A stretch of DNA of 64,000 nt from Rhipicephalus microplus (GCF_043290135.1 NC_134701.1:101592702-101656701), one strand, 5' to 3'; numbered from the stretch's first letter, positions 33,881 through 45,720 are shown. A program made the numbers and translations. Notes: a model not told the origin generated them from the letters alone.

Positions 33881-34894
33881 GACGCCGTAAAAGAACGTGT
33901 TCTATTAAGTTCCCAATACATGAGGTAAGCGATATTGACCGCAGATTTTCTATGGCTATGGGTTTACCTGGTTTAGGTATTAAAGAAACGTCAGCATGAT
34001 GCCATGCGTGTGGTAGTGTGTCATTATGCCAATAGTCATTGAAGGCGTTCATTAGAGGATTCAGATCTGAGTCACTGATGTTACGAATGGCAGAATATCG
34101 AATGTGATCAGCACCTGGTGACGTGTTTCGACGGAGATCTTGAAAAACTACGCGAACTTCATCAACCGTTATGTCCGCGTCAATTTCCTCGTTAGATTCC
34201 ACCTCGTGTGGGTAGTCAGGATACTTTGGCATGGGTCCAGTAGCGATGAAACGCCGTTGAAGTTTTTGAGGAGGCCGGATGGATCGTTGCTGTACATATG
34301 TGTTATGCGATGTAGTTAGTGTAAAGTTTGCGTTTTGGTAGCGGATGGATTTATAAGGGTACGAAGTGTCGACCATGATTTCGCAGTGCCCAGGGTGCCT
34401 GAAAGATGCTCGCAGAAACCCCGCCAGATGTTGCGGACAAGGTGCTGCGCGCATTTTTGTGCCTCCTGCGATAGTTGGTAGATACGCTGGCGAAGCTTGC
34501 GATTGAGGCCTTGGCGCTTCCAACGCCGCGTGAGCCCTCTACGCGCCCTCACAGATGCAGAACGTGTGGGTCCACGTCCGGGTTTGGGGTTGTAGTAGCG
34601 ACTGTGCGCGTACACTCATCGAAGTCATCAGAAAGTGACTCTAGCCATTTGTCATACTCTGACTCTTCGGGAAGATTTTGTCGTTGCTCTCTGAACCGCA
34701 CCCAGTCCGTGATACGCACCCTACACTCGGATGGCGTACATTGTGTAGTGTTAGTATACTGGCCACAATATAGTGGTCACTGCCAAGATGTTCGTCCCTG
34801 CTATGATATTGTAAACCTTTGAGGATTTTGAAGACCCCTCCTACTGTTTTAACACCTACTGTTTCTTCAGAGTACATCTACATGTGCTCTAAGA

Positions 34895-35040
34895 GATGGT
34901 AATAAACGCAAAGCATTTTTTTGCATACTCTATCGCTTTTGGCATCTATTTACCGATCTACCTGCCTAACTGCATATCTATCTATCTATCTATCTATCTT
35001 TCTATCTATCTACCTATCTATATCTCTATCTATCTCTATT

Positions 35041-35073
<33 letters not shown>

Positions 35074-35300
35074 ATATCTATCTATCTATTTACCTATTTA
35101 CCCGTCTGTAACTTGGGTTACACAAAAAGGAGTACGCAAGGATCGAATGGTTTGACGAATACGATTCTCTGGTGATGACCTGAATAATGTAACATTCTCG
35201 TCATGTACGTTGTCAAACGCGTCCCTCCAGACAATGGCATATACCCGCGAACGGGTATGTGCCATAGGTAATTGAAACTTCGTACCTGCTCTGGAAGGTG
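34895..35300 (+). repeat. TATC composite repeat, third copy
   Basis: A degenerate TATC tract (34965-35103) is followed by a body (35104-35300) sharing TTTGACGAATACGATT, GAATAATGTAACATTCTCGTC and GGGTATGTGCCATAGGTAATTGAAACTT with the 32290-32530 body. The head is poorly preserved (GCAAAGCATTTTTTTGCA). The hairpin at 35234-35265 pairs ATGGCATATACCCG with CGGGTATGTGCCAT around a CGAA loop. Confidence 0.75.
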
Positions 35301-35769
35301 AGAACATGGGCAATTTTAATGTATGAATATTAAAAAAAAGCTTACATTGGCTGCATTGACCCGACGAATGTAAAGTAAAATGTCAGGGTAACAGCAGTAG
35401 TCGAACTCCAGCATTCTGTGTGGCAAGTGAGAATTCTACAACAAACCCACGCCAGGCCTCGACTCTGCATTTCAAATGAACCATGAAGCGTCAATATAGG
35501 GGAGGAAATGGTTGCTATTCATTTTTATACAATTACGTATGTACTTCTCCGATAAAGCCATCTCTTCGGTTTAAGAAAAACTGTTGTTAAGCACAATTCA
35601 CTCAACGTGTTGAGAGTTTATGTCAACAATGAGACGGTGGAACATACATTGGTAATTTTATTTCCAGAGCGTTAAAAAAAATTAATGCACCTCCATGAAG
35701 TAAATGACAACGAGTTGGGGAAGATATACATTAAAAAGTAGATAATATCTACGTTGAGTCACCGACTAA
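35301..35769. other. no recognised gene
   Basis: AT-rich and without credible ORFs or repeats. Confidence 0.5.
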
Positions 35770-35910
35770 TATGAAGGACGGACATGCAGGCGGACGAACA
35801 GACGTAGGCACAGGTGGACCGAAACGAGGATGTATGCACGGACAGACAACAGGCGACTATATGCATGGATTGATGGACGAACATTTAGTGAACGGACAGA
35901 TAGACAGGCG
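35770..35910 (-). repeat. degenerate (GGAC/GGAT)n tract
   Basis: GGAC, GGCG and GGAT words at four-base spacing, such as GGACGGACATGCAGGCGGACG, give the minus-strand counterpart of the tract at 26440-26640. Confidence 0.7.
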
Positions 35911-36944
35911 AATGGCACGGGTAGTGGTGTATTGTGCTGTCGTATAGTTGATAACATATAAAGTCGGTTGCTTCTACATACATAACTATATATGTTTTCG
36001 TTTTTTGTTGTGCTGATGATCAGTTTCAGTTTGTGTTTAGCGGGACGTGATGGGCGCCATAAGGTTCTTCCCCAATAAATGATGGCATCGGCAGCGTTGA
36101 GTCAATAAATGCGTGCAAAAATATCACTTTGTCAGCAAAAATGAACCCCGCATTCTGCGCGTCGTTAAAAAACTGCCACAAAGTAACGCGGGTTTTCAAG
36201 TAGACCATAATATTCGTGAAACATCATTTGTGGTTGTAGTGCTGGCTAACCAATATTATAAACAGTACGTACGTACTGCTGTCATGCAGACGTCACACCG
36301 AAATAAGGGCAATTTAGGGAAGCTACATCCACAGCAGCTGATTTTTCTAGCTGTCTCCAGGGCCATCATGCTCGCTGGCACAAGCGCCACAACATATAGC
36401 CTTACCGCTTCTGAGCATTACCGGGGACATAATTGTGGATGCTTCAAAAAAGAAAACCAGACATGGTTTGCACAATACATGAAAAACGTTTTCTATTAAG
36501 ACAAACCATTTCAATATTTCGTGCCCATGACGAAGACGTAGCTGTCATTGACCACACGTTCATGACAGGGATGAACCTTAAGCATTTAAACTATACGTCA
36601 AACTTGGGTGTACTTCGGCCTCTCATTGCCGCATTAACGGATAATTATAGCAACAACTCTACTTCCGCTGATGGTGCTGACATTTAACAGTAATTTGGCA
36701 TAAGATGAGGAGGTGTCAACAGCACACTGGTCCATTATTCAAGGCTGTTCGATGCATAAAAGTAACAGATACGTTAGACGTACGCATATTCATCATGCGT
36801 GCACACATAACCACCATAACGTGCTAATGAAACATTTTAGCTTACCACAGTTCATGCTGGTAGTTCCTGTTGTGGGTGTACCTAACATCCTTCTATCGCC
36901 ATGTTTCACATACCGTCGATACCCAAGGTACGTGGGATCGGTCA
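35911..36944. other. no recognised gene
   Basis: Short plus-strand ORFs (128 codons at 36113-36499, 84 at 36433-36687) overlap in different frames and show no domain I can name. No RNA gene seen. Confidence 0.45.
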
Positions 36945-37095
36945 ATTTTTATAGGTGAAGCTCCTTAGGGCGTGGGTCTGTACATCTCATGGGGTTTGTT
37001 GTTGGTGATGCACATTGCACCGGTGACGCATACCTGCTCTAGAGCGCGTATGTGCCACCGATGCCGGTACTTGTATGTGGAACTAGATGGCGGCA
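36945..37095 (-). repeat. dispersed repeat tail, inverted copy of 26700-26840
   Basis: It begins TAGGTGAAGCTCCTTAGGG and contains GCATACCTGCTCTAGAGCGCG and TATGTGCCACCGATG, the reverse-complement order of 26700-26840 with moderate divergence. Confidence 0.65.
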
Positions 37096-37109
37096 CTTGT
37101 AGTCGATGA

Positions 37110-37417
37110 TGCTTTTATGTCATAAAATTTAAACATCGTACAAAAATGCCCTGTTCATACTCGTTGGTGATTTCAACGTTGATATCGCAGACACGACGAA
37201 TAAGTGGCTTATCTAACATGTGGCTTCTAGATATGCACTTACATGTGTATTGTACCACCATATAAAACCAACCATGATCCGAAAAACATGCATCGACCTT
37301 GTACTTGCAAATGTTCCACTGCAACTTATACAGGAACCGCTCACCCTTCATTTCACGTACCATAAAGCCGTCATAATGAAAAGACATCGCAAGTCATTCA
37401 TTGTCTCTAAGAAAAAA
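37110..37417 (+). pseudogene. AP-endonuclease-like fragment of a retroelement or Helitron
   Basis: An open frame reads ILVGDFNVDIADTTNKWL, then a stop at about 37216, then RKTCIDLVLANV and LTLHFTYHKAVI up to 37417. GDFN and the following CIDLV and HKA blocks belong to the endonuclease/exonuclease/phosphatase fold used by LINEs and by some animal Helitrons to nick DNA. Only the second half of the domain is here, with no adjacent RT or helicase, so the parent element type stays open. A TA repeat follows directly. Confidence 0.6.
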
Positions 37418-37426
37418 TAGAAGTTG

Positions 37427-37428
<2 letters not shown>

Positions 37429-37469
<41 letters not shown>
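37429..37469. repeat. (TA)n microsatellite
   Basis: About 20 perfect AT units. Confidence 0.95.
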
Positions 37470-37472
<3 letters not shown>

Positions 37473-39039
37473 TTTCTCGTGATGTCTTTAAGTCATGATC
37501 AACTGGGCAAATTACACACGGATTATTCACTGTTTTGCCGATGATTCTCTCAGGAGTTTCCTCCTCTCGTCATCATTCACCACGTGGATATGCTGTGACC
37601 TTTTTTACTCTGCAAGTTACCTTAAAACTTACTTCCACAAATAAGCGTGCATCGTAAGACTCTAGACGTTTAAATTTAATCGATAAATATAGCTTGTTGT
37701 GAAAGAGTTCGAAACCATGATAACAATCCTAACCAAATATTCGTTATCATAACTCGAAGCTGAACCAGCGAAATGTTATCTGTCCTGTAAAAGTTGGTAT
37801 ATAGGGTGAAGCATGCAACGATCTCGGCTTCTTCACCCGTCATGTCGTCGTCAAAGTCCATTATAAACTGTCACGCGGACACATCGTCGTCTACCTGACA
37901 ATGCCCGCCACAGGGCAAACGCCTCTACCATGTTCCCCCCATGAATCCGGACCTGCACTCTCTGCTGCCATAGAATATTTGCAAACTTGACCTTATCTAG
38001 AAATCCTTTCAGTGACTAATAATGACCAGCAGTAATATTCCTTACGAGATACGTGCCCAGCCCATGCCCATTTGTTCTTGATTTCATTTATGGTATCCGT
38101 AACACCGATATATTGCCTGGCGCAAACGGCTCCTTTCTTGTTTCTTAAGGTTACACCTGTATTTTTTTCATTGCCAGCAGCATCATCCTGAATTAAAGTT
38201 GAACCTTCTTTGTAAGCCTCCAGGTTCCTGCTTTATAGGTACGCACCGGCAATATTCAGCTGTTATATACCTTTTATTGGAAATAGCGGTAGACTACCAG
38301 TCATGATTAGCAAATGTTTCCTCATTGTGCTCTACCATGTCATTATTTTTTTAAAGTAAGTCACTCTCTTTGTTCAGTTCTGCGGTTACTACATTTCGTA
38401 AGTAGACTTATTCCTTTAACACTTTCGTTGCCTTGCAATTTATGCTAAAGCGCTGTTCTTTCTCGACAGTGTTGCACATGGCTTTAGTTTTATGTACGTT
38501 ATTTTCAGGCCTACTCTTCTACTTTCGGTGTACAGTTCAGCTATCATCAGGTGTAATTCCCCTGCTGAGCTACTTATTTGCCCAATTCAGTCGGCGAATT
38601 TCTGCTTACTATGTCACTCTCCAAAAACTTATGACCCTAAATCCTACCAGTCTAGAGCTCTGAAAGCCCCCAGTAAACACGCGATTATTATCATTGGGTA
38701 AGAGACACGTCCCCGCTTGAAAGCGTTTTACCGACCAAGCTCCTCTTAGTCTAACCTTGTCATGCGTCACGCGTAACCGAGTGATAAATAGACGAGAAAG
38801 AAAAGAACGCTATATTCCCTGAATAGTATAGACAGTACTGTTTTATAGAAATTGCGTACAAATTGCTGTTTATTTATTTATTTATTTAGTCAATCGTGCC
38901 GAATTCTGTGTGAAGTCGTGGGCAGCAGTGGGTACATATATATATACAATTGATATTATATCTTACAACGGTAGAAAACAATAGGAATGACAAACACAAT
39001 ACGTCAAGGAAAAAATCTAGAAGGGTTCTAAAGTGCTGA
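37470..39039. other. no recognised gene
   Basis: Short ORFs only. A TTTATTTATTTATTTA patch at 38870-38887, followed by GTCAATCGTGCCGAATTC, could be the 3' tail of a minus-strand LINE, but no coding remnant supports this. Confidence 0.45.
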
Positions 39040-39245
39040 TTTCAAAGTGACATATCGGCCTTTTACATTCATGCGTCACATGGCATTGATTTTCACTGAA
39101 CGTGGGATCTGCCAATTTTTTCTTTATTCATTCGGGCGACTTGTTATGCAACGAAGTTGGGGCAATCTGTTCACGAAGAAACTGGCAGATCCCACGTACA
39201 GCGAGAATAGATGATATGGCACTGATTGAAGCATCTCTTGAAAGC
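39040..39245. mobile_element. fold-back element related to copy B
   Basis: The left arm (39046-39125) starts AAAGTGACATAT as in 4312-4420 and includes ACGTGGGATCTGCCA. The right arm (39175-39245) contains TGGCAGATCCCACGT and reads back through GATATGGCACTGAT in inverted order. About 50 bp separates the arms. It looks like an inverted duplication of the distal end of the small element family at 1659 and 4293. Confidence 0.65.
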
Positions 39246-40889
39246 GCACTAACTGCTTAAAATCGCATTACGCCCGAGGACACTTGGAAAGATTCGGAAA
39301 GTTTTGAATATTCCCAATGTCCAATGTTGTCAAAGATAATATTAACTAATGGACTATTAGGCCTGACTAACCTAACTAAACTCTTTATTGACATCTTGGG
39401 CCACTGTGTTTACAGAACGATACCTAATTCACCACATTTTGAGGGGAGCCACAACTATACTTTGAGGAACCAACCCGGAAGAAGACCTTCTTTGATCCAT
39501 TTATAAGCAAATCACCTGACATAGTGCAATCTAAAGAACCTTCAAGATTGTTCGAGGAACCATAAAGAAAAATCGAAACCACCAACTGTTAAAGACATTT
39601 GAGTTTTTGAGCAGCATGTGTGATGAGGTCTAAAAGTTTAAAAGGCACGACTTAGTTACCTTACCAGTAACAAACCAGTTGATAACCACGTATTGGCTTG
39701 GGTTTTTCTTAGGTTTTTTTTGAAGAAAGCGAATGTCCAGCAACTGTTGAAGACAAGAATTCATATTTAAAACCTTTGCTTTTGTGCTTTATGCGCCAAC
39801 CACTAGATTGTTCACAAAGATCGACATTGCTCACAAATCGACACTGCTAAATTGATCGACACTGCTAAACTATAAGGCTTGTATAAAATGGATCTAATAT
39901 AGAATTAAAGAAAAAATGGGAAACATGCTTACTCTGCCCCTACCTCGAGGCTTCAGAGACGCGAATGTTACAGTTGCCCCAATATCAGAGTACGTAGTAG
40001 TACCATTAACATAGATATGCATTAATGGGTTCAGGATGTGGATGGGGAATTTACGTGCAACAAGAGCGCTAGAATGTAAGCCTAATTATTACCTTCGAAA
40101 GCTGTGCCAGCACTATTTTGTTTATTGCATTATAGGATTTCATGGTTTCATGTCTGTTAACGAGGTTTTTGATTTGCTGAGTTGTTTGCTAGTATCCTGT
40201 CTAATAACTGTACCACTGAATTCCACACTACTCAAGAACTCAAGCTGTTTTTATCTGGTGTTGGCTCTTGCTTGTCACATCCGCTTTTTACAAAACTTGC
40301 ACGCGTGCTTGAAGGTTTTATTTGAATGAATTGTGATCAAGCTGTTATGTACCTCAAAATGAAATGGAGTGTGCTTCATTGGAAGTGAAGGAAAAAACGT
40401 GATTGACTCCTTCATGATAGCCCATGACTTAACACGAAAGTAAAACCTATTTTTGCAGTAATTCAATAGTAATATTACACCGATAAATGAAAGATTGCCT
40501 AATGGCTCCCAGATATTGACGGCTATAGCACCGGTTGAAGTGGACGCACCTACATTGAAGCCTGGCGAAGCATCTTTATGGTGAGGACTACTGCTAAGAC
40601 GAAACCTTTGTGGTAGGTGAAGTGGTGAAAATGATAAGACCAGAGACAGCGCACCGAGAATCACGTGGTAAGATCGCATGAGAGAGCCCTAAATAAGCAT
40701 TCTATATCGACTTCAGAAAAGCGTCATTGTTTGAGAAGACATGCGGCAAGGTGCAAGCTGCATATTTAATGGGGAATCTATAGTGAGCTAGTATTCTGAG
40801 CCGCGAAAGCGTAAAGGCACCCCACTGCCACTGGTTTGACTTAGGTCACCAAAGCGTTCACTCAATCTGTACTGAAACAAAATGAAAGG
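39246..40889. other. AT-rich sequence without recognised gene
   Basis: ORFs of up to 134 codons (40275-40679, minus) and 97 codons (40036-40329, plus) lack any motif I recognise. No repeat or RNA gene identified. Confidence 0.5.
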
Positions 40890-42690
40890 CGATTGCTGCA
40901 GCCAGCTTCCACTTCACTGGCGCAGAAGAGAGCCTCAACCCCAGCGTTGAACGAACGAAGGCTGACCGCTGCAATTACCAAAGCTCGTGCTCTGGGCGCA
41001 CACTAGTGTCATGTTGCAGTATTTTACTTCAACTCTCCAAGACTGTGATACCATAGGGGCGAGAGTAGAGAGACGTGAGACGACGTTCAAGGTGGCCGAG
41101 GGGCCGTGTCAATATTGCCACTTTATTACACGCCTGAAACGGAGCCACAATGGCTGCCAGCGTGCTATGACGCGCTATGCACTGCGCTGCTCATCTTCTG
41201 CGGCCTCACGTACAACCCGCTCCCGTGGTCCCACGACGTCGGCGTTGCCATTGCGTCGATGTGCGCGGTACCAAGTGGCCTGCTTCCCACTATTGAGCGT
41301 AATCTCAATAGCTGGACTACAGCTACATCACCTCCTACCTCACGTACGACCACTAACGCAGCAATTTCTATGCCCGACTACCCGCCCGACGAGGTTCAGG
41401 ATGTTAGTGCTGCTCTCGGCCAGTCCGCCATGAGGTGCGTGTCATTGACGTCATTGGCTGACGGCTCACCAGGAATGCCGAGCAACAATACGTCTTTCCC
41501 GACTACGAAAGCCCACGACACTTATAACAAGTCAGGCTCTATGACGGCAAACTCGCCACACGCCCTGCAGTCCGCGTATGATGGTCTGTCGTACGTACCG
41601 ATGACGTGCACATCTCCTGAGACATTTACAGCATGCGACACCGCGGCCGCACCAGACTACACGACGGCTACCTTGCCGCACGCCTCTGAGTTTGAAGCAG
41701 ACATCATTTCACCTATTATTGGCCTCCTAGTCACGGAGATTTCTCCATCCACAATGTCCAACAAACGTGACTTTTTATCGACCCCGACACTGTGCGCATC
41801 TTTCCACCAGCGACAGACATTGTCTTCGAAGCCCCCCGCAGGAGACGTTGAAACCCATAACCATCTACAACTGAACGTGCGTGGTGCGGCGACGATGACT
41901 GAAACTGTCGAGGACTGCCCTACTGCCTTACCACATTTGGAGCAGACCTTGTATGCCCTACCAGACATGCAGGTAGACCACCCATCTGACGCACCACACG
42001 CGTGCTTGAGAATTTCAACGCCATCGAGGGCCCCCAACAACTGTGACGCCACAGACTGACCACTTGACCTTGCGTCGCCAAATGTCGGCTCTCGCTGGAA
42101 CACCGCGTCCTTTGATCGGCGTGCTCCTACGCATTACACGTCGTCAAAGGGCGGCAACAAACACGGACCGGCGCTGTCTGTGTCGGCTCGTCATCACGCT
42201 AAGCCATGTTGCACTTCGTCTGTACAGAGCGCTCTACTTCAAAGTTCTCTTCACCCTGTCCTGTATTTTTTCTGGTGTTGCGCTGTAAGAAAGTTCACGA
42301 TGTCTCTTCACCCTACTCGGCAGACCGTGCAGCCGCCGCAGTCGGTAGTGTGTCACCGCAGGTGACGGTACCAGCACCGTCAACACACTACCTGCGTGGA
42401 CCGCATTCCCTGTCGACGTTCCCACCAGCAGGAACATATACGTACATTTAGACCCATTGGACTGGCCATAGTTCACGCACGCTACATTCTATCTCTCGTA
42501 CATCAGTGCCCGAGTGCGCGCGACAACCGATCATAACGGATCGCACTAGCTCCTGGCTTGGCTGGACGCTGCAGCTGCGACTACGCCTACAGCTGTATCC
42601 CAAATAAAGCTGTGACCTCGGCACGGGCTCATCGCCGCTGTCTTGTCTCTCGTTCCTCAACAAATACCTCCACACGCCAACAAGGTCCAT
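40890..42690 (+). other. GC-rich block of unknown nature around a long ORF
   Basis: GC content is clearly above both flanks, the edges are fairly abrupt, and an AATAAAG signal lies at about 42605. The block carries the longest unidentified ORF of the window and several shorter overlapping frames after it. It could be one repetitive element, perhaps an LTR retroelement without recognisable pol, or a host transcript. I found no LTR pair, terminal inverted repeat or polymerase motif. Confidence 0.45.
41079..42059 (+). CDS. unidentified Thr/Ser/Pro-rich ORF, open for ~326 codons
   Basis: The frame is open from 41079 to the TGA at 42057-42059. The first ATG in frame is at 41259, giving 266 residues; the upstream part would need an exon junction or a non-ATG start. 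The protein is rich in Thr, Ser, Pro and Ala, with few Lys and scattered Cys, and has no membrane segment or domain I recognise. In another frame upstream (about 41090-41150) CQYCHFITRLKRSHNGC looks like half a zinc finger, so a frameshift may hide a longer protein. It could be a gag-like or transposon-borne protein, a mucin-like secreted protein fragment, or chance opening in GC-rich DNA. Confidence 0.35.
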   Translation, partial: DDVQGGRGAVSILPLYYTPETEPQWLPACYDALCTALLIFCGLTYNPLPWSHDVGVAIASMCAVPSGLLPTIERNLNSWTTATSPPTSRTTTNAAISMPDYPPDEVQDVSAALGQSAMRCVSLTSLADGSPGMPSNNTSFPTTKAHDTYNKSGSMTANSPHALQSAYDGLSYVPMTCTSPETFTACDTAAAPDYTTATLPHASEFEADIISPIIGLLVTEISPSTMSNKRDFLSTPTLCASFHQRQTLSSKPPAGDVETHNHLQLNVRGAATMTETVEDCPTALPHLEQTLYALPDMQVDHPSDAPHACLRISTPSRAPNNCDATD

Positions 42691-43208
42691 TAAAAAAAGT
42701 CACAGCTCTGCCTCAAAAGCGCACCAATGAACGCGATGGCCACAATTTGAAAGGTCAAGCGCACAATGTAAAGCAGATTCTAACGCACCCCGCGTTGCTG
42801 GTGCACAAATACGCACGAAAGATACTCACAGGTACGGCTGCACGCGAATACCATCTCATTTATTACTTCGCTGAGTCTGAAAAGCGCGCGCTTTTTTGCG
42901 AATAGAGACTGCAATGGTTTTATTACCTTTTTGTGCCCGGCAACTACTGCAGAATTGTTCCACGTAAAGCCCGAGGCCAGCCAAAGCGTATGATCCTCCC
43001 CTCCTCGCCACCGCGAGATAATGGCGTGCGAGGAGCGTAGCTCCCCTTCTCTAAGCCAGGCAAACTAGGCATAAGAGATCAGAGCGGGCGCTGCTCCGCG
43101 ATGTGGCAACATGCGTTCATGGCGCCATCTTTCTGGTAATGCCGAAAACACAGCAACGGTAAGTGGTAGATATGAATAGCTTGCCGTTTGAACGGTGCAG
43201 AAAGTTCT
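42691..43208. other. no recognised gene
   Basis: Mixed composition with short ORFs and no element recognised. Confidence 0.4.
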
Positions 43209-43420
43209 CTGGGGTGCCTCAGTGATTAAGACCTCGCATTCACGACGCAGAAGTTCCACTTTCAATACCGCGCGCAGGAGGGTTTTTTTTTTTCTGGAAT
43301 TCATTCTTTCTTGCGTTTTCACATATATAGATACGTATACATATACGGTGCATGACGTCGATGCTGACGCTGGCGGCAAAACCCAGCCGAGAATGTCCAT
43401 ATAATTGCCATCGCAATAAA
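43209..43420 (+). mobile_element. second type of tRNA-derived SINE
   Basis: The head GGGGTGCCTCAGTGATTAAG is A-box-like, and a weak B box, ACTTTCAATACC, follows at the right spacing. After a T run come the body blocks TTGCGTTTTCACATATATAGATACG, GCATGACGTCGATGCTGACGC, CCGAGAATGTCCATATAATTGC and the end CGCAATAAAA. The body differs from Ruka and matches another SINE type I know from tick sequences. No clear target duplication. The head is too degenerate for a tRNA. Confidence 0.75.
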
Positions 43421-45219
43421 AGAAAATACGGCGAGACGTAGGGCGCGCTTCTAGAATTTCTTGCGTGAAGGTCGCTGGCGCAAATGTGGAGCGCCCTTCG
43501 CAAATGTGGACAGCCTTCATAGTGGACGAAGAGGTTGTGTCTTCGTCCGTGAGTCATCGAAATTAACTAAAGCATTTAGTTATTTTTTTCTAGTCATATA
43601 CATTTTACTGCATATTTTCGTGGCAGATATACGTCAGTGAAAACTTGATGGTTTCAGCATAAAACAGTCTTGTATTAACCTGCATTTTTCGTGTTGGTTG
43701 CTTTCGTAATATGCAAGTAGCCTGTTCTTTTGTCCGTTTAATTTAGATCAATATGGTATAGTGTGGTGAAAACTGGTGTAATTGCATAGCACTATACTTG
43801 AAGTTAAGATATAGCCCCTGCGGGCGAGATTTTGTGCTAAAGATTTTGTGCCTCCTCATAAAGCTATTCGGTTTTCTTAATATGCTGTCAGCGGAATTTC
43901 GAGAAGTCATTATAATTAAACTTATGACTTCCTTTATTCTAACGCAATTGCCCTGCCCAAGGGAGCGAAGTAAGGAGACAAGCTGTTAATCAGAATCCAA
44001 ACCCACGTCTGAACTCGACAGGTAATTACCGGAGATGCCTTTCGGCTAATACTAGTGATGGTGTTAAAATGAGTTCCGTTCAGTGTAAAGACAGGGGATG
44101 AATTCGTCACAAGGCAGTGGCAGCTGTTCAAATAACTCCGAGGTAGTGTCGTCTAACGAGGAAGAGGATATGACTACAGTTTCGTTAAAGAGAATTACTT
44201 TGGTTACTTGCATCAACTCCTTTATTTATGCGGCTCTAGTATTCTTTGTTTCTTTTTTTACATGCATGTCCTTGTATCTATTGTACTGTGTGTCTTGCTG
44301 TAGCTTCCATAAGTGCGCAAACATAAGTGCACAAAGCAGTAGACGGACCCTCTCTATTACTACTTGCTTTTTCGAAAAAGATGGTGAATAGTGGTGCAAC
44401 TAGATTTTTTGGAGGATTTTGTTTGGATACGTCGGCAATATCTTGATCTCTTCAAAAACAAAACTTCACAAGCTGAACACTTTATCAAGTGCTGTTTTGA
44501 TCCCACTGAGTGAAACTGAAAGTAAATCTTAAGAATACAGCAGTTTTCATGAAAATGTTTACTTTTCTTATGTGAATCCTGGAGCGATTTACTAAGAGCA
44601 CCAAGAGTCCATGGAGAGTATATCTAACAAAAAGAAGCCAGATATTTTCATGCACCTGGAGTTTTTCTTGGGCTAGCAAAGCCGTTTAAAAACTTTATGA
44701 ACTGAAGTCCGAAGAAAACCACTGCATGACTTCCTTCACCAGAACACATATTTTATTCGGCATGATGATTCTGAAATTACTTACAACGGCTTGTTACCGG
44801 CTTCGTCACCAGACTCAGTCTTATGCTGCCTGATTTCACTCTTCTCTCTGAATTCTCTACAGGTGCATTCAACTTCTGTGCAGGTGCTCTCCAGCATCAC
44901 AGGAAAAGCGAAGAAGGAGTTAAGTTCTTCTTCACTTTGCCTGTACCCTATACAACAGGGTAGCCAGCCGGTTTGAAAAATGGCTAACCTTCTTGTCCTT
45001 CCTCCTTGCTTAAATATTTACGAAGTCAGAAGAGAACTACAGCATAACTGCAAAGGATCAATTTGCTGTTGTACTAGCTATGGGGTATTTTTGCATCTTA
45101 CATTGATTGTAACAAGTTCAAACTATATACTGATCGACTAAAATGCGTACTTCAACTAGTTGGGGCATGCTACTTTATGTAAAGGATGCACGAAAGAACA
45201 AAGACAAAAAGCAGTGTTG
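43421..45219. other. no recognised gene
   Basis: AT-rich. The 97-codon frame at 44098-44391 has a hydrophobic, Cys-rich stretch (FIYAALVFFVSFFTCMSLYL) but nothing else to support a gene. Confidence 0.5.
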
Positions 45220-45289
45220 TCATTTTCTGTCCCCATTCCTTCGTGCATTCTATACACTTTGAGAAAAAGGAAACGTATATCTACGGGAT

Positions 45290-45720
45290 CAGACAAATGG
45301 ACGTGGCGTACCACAGAGGGCTGTCCTGTCACCAGTTTCATTTACCATTTTCTTAAGCTCCATTCCATGAACTAAGGATATTAAGTTATCTGTGTACGCA
45401 GACGATATTGCTTTCTTTGCAAGTAATACCAACCTTAAATCCCTATATCAGAGTCTACAAAATTATCTCATTAATGTAAAAAGATGGCTTACAAATAATC
45501 GTATGACCCTGAACGTAAAGATAAGTGCGCTTCTTGCATTCTCTTTTCGGAAGCCTATCCACATCTCGTTAATGTACAGTAATGAGCTGATTCCGCAGGT
45601 GAATTCCCTTAAATTTTGGGCGTTCTATATAATGACGCTATAAATTGGAGAAATCACATTGATGATGTGTACTCCAAGGCAACACGGGCCCTGGGGGGCT
45701 ACGGAAGCTTGCAAACCGTA
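45290..45720 (+). pseudogene. LINE reverse transcriptase fragment
   Basis: GVPQRAVLSPVSFTIF at about 45305-45352 is followed by a stop and then LSVYADDIAFFA at 45386-45421, with the catalytic Asp pair intact. Next comes a 84-codon frame (45392-45643), including WLTNNRMTLNV and FWAFYI, which corresponds to the FLG block of the thumb. After a break, INWRNHIDDVYSKATRALGG continues to about 45710. Motif A and everything 5' of it are missing. Confidence 0.85.

Larger units (their letters stand above)
32540..34880 (-). mobile_element. I-group LINE, 5'-truncated and rearranged
   Basis: On the minus strand the order is endonuclease end (LGSDHYIVASIL, about 34770), linker, reverse transcriptase first half (34523-33864), a duplicated motif A region (33880-33528), the GTAQGAV block (about 33380), a deletion, RNase H second half (33270-33060), and a C-terminal region. 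It ends in AATAAAACG and a CTCTCTCTC-type terminus at about 32540, which fits a natural 3' end. The 5' part of the endonuclease is missing. It lies between two copies of the TATC composite repeat. Confidence 0.88.
33300..34880 (-). pseudogene. LINE endonuclease end and reverse transcriptase, broken
   Basis: The 219-codon frame 33864-34523 contains the RT N-terminal blocks: NTSPGADHIRYSAIRN, LPHAWHHADVSLIPKPGKP and LRSISLTSCIGNLIEHVLLRRL. The preceding frames hold an Arg-rich linker and the SDH block of the AP endonuclease. Motif A (ILAVDLKKAFDNV, at about 33550) is present, together with a second altered copy from the adjacent duplication. The GTAQGAV block carries an inverted duplication. 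The catalytic YADD block, the thumb and the start of RNase H are absent, deleted near 33280-33300. No activity is possible. Confidence 0.87.

Noticed and set aside
38864..38950. Possible minus-strand LINE tail with (AAAT)n
   Set aside because: No coding or 3' UTR block beyond the short tetranucleotide; too weak to call.
43065..43557. Minus-strand ORFs of 151 and 105 codons
   Set aside because: They overlap the plus-strand SINE and its flanks and show no domain.
44098..44391. Hydrophobic Cys-rich 97-codon ORF as a membrane protein
   Set aside because: AT-rich low-bias sequence, no signal-peptide layout, no neighbours or conservation evidence.
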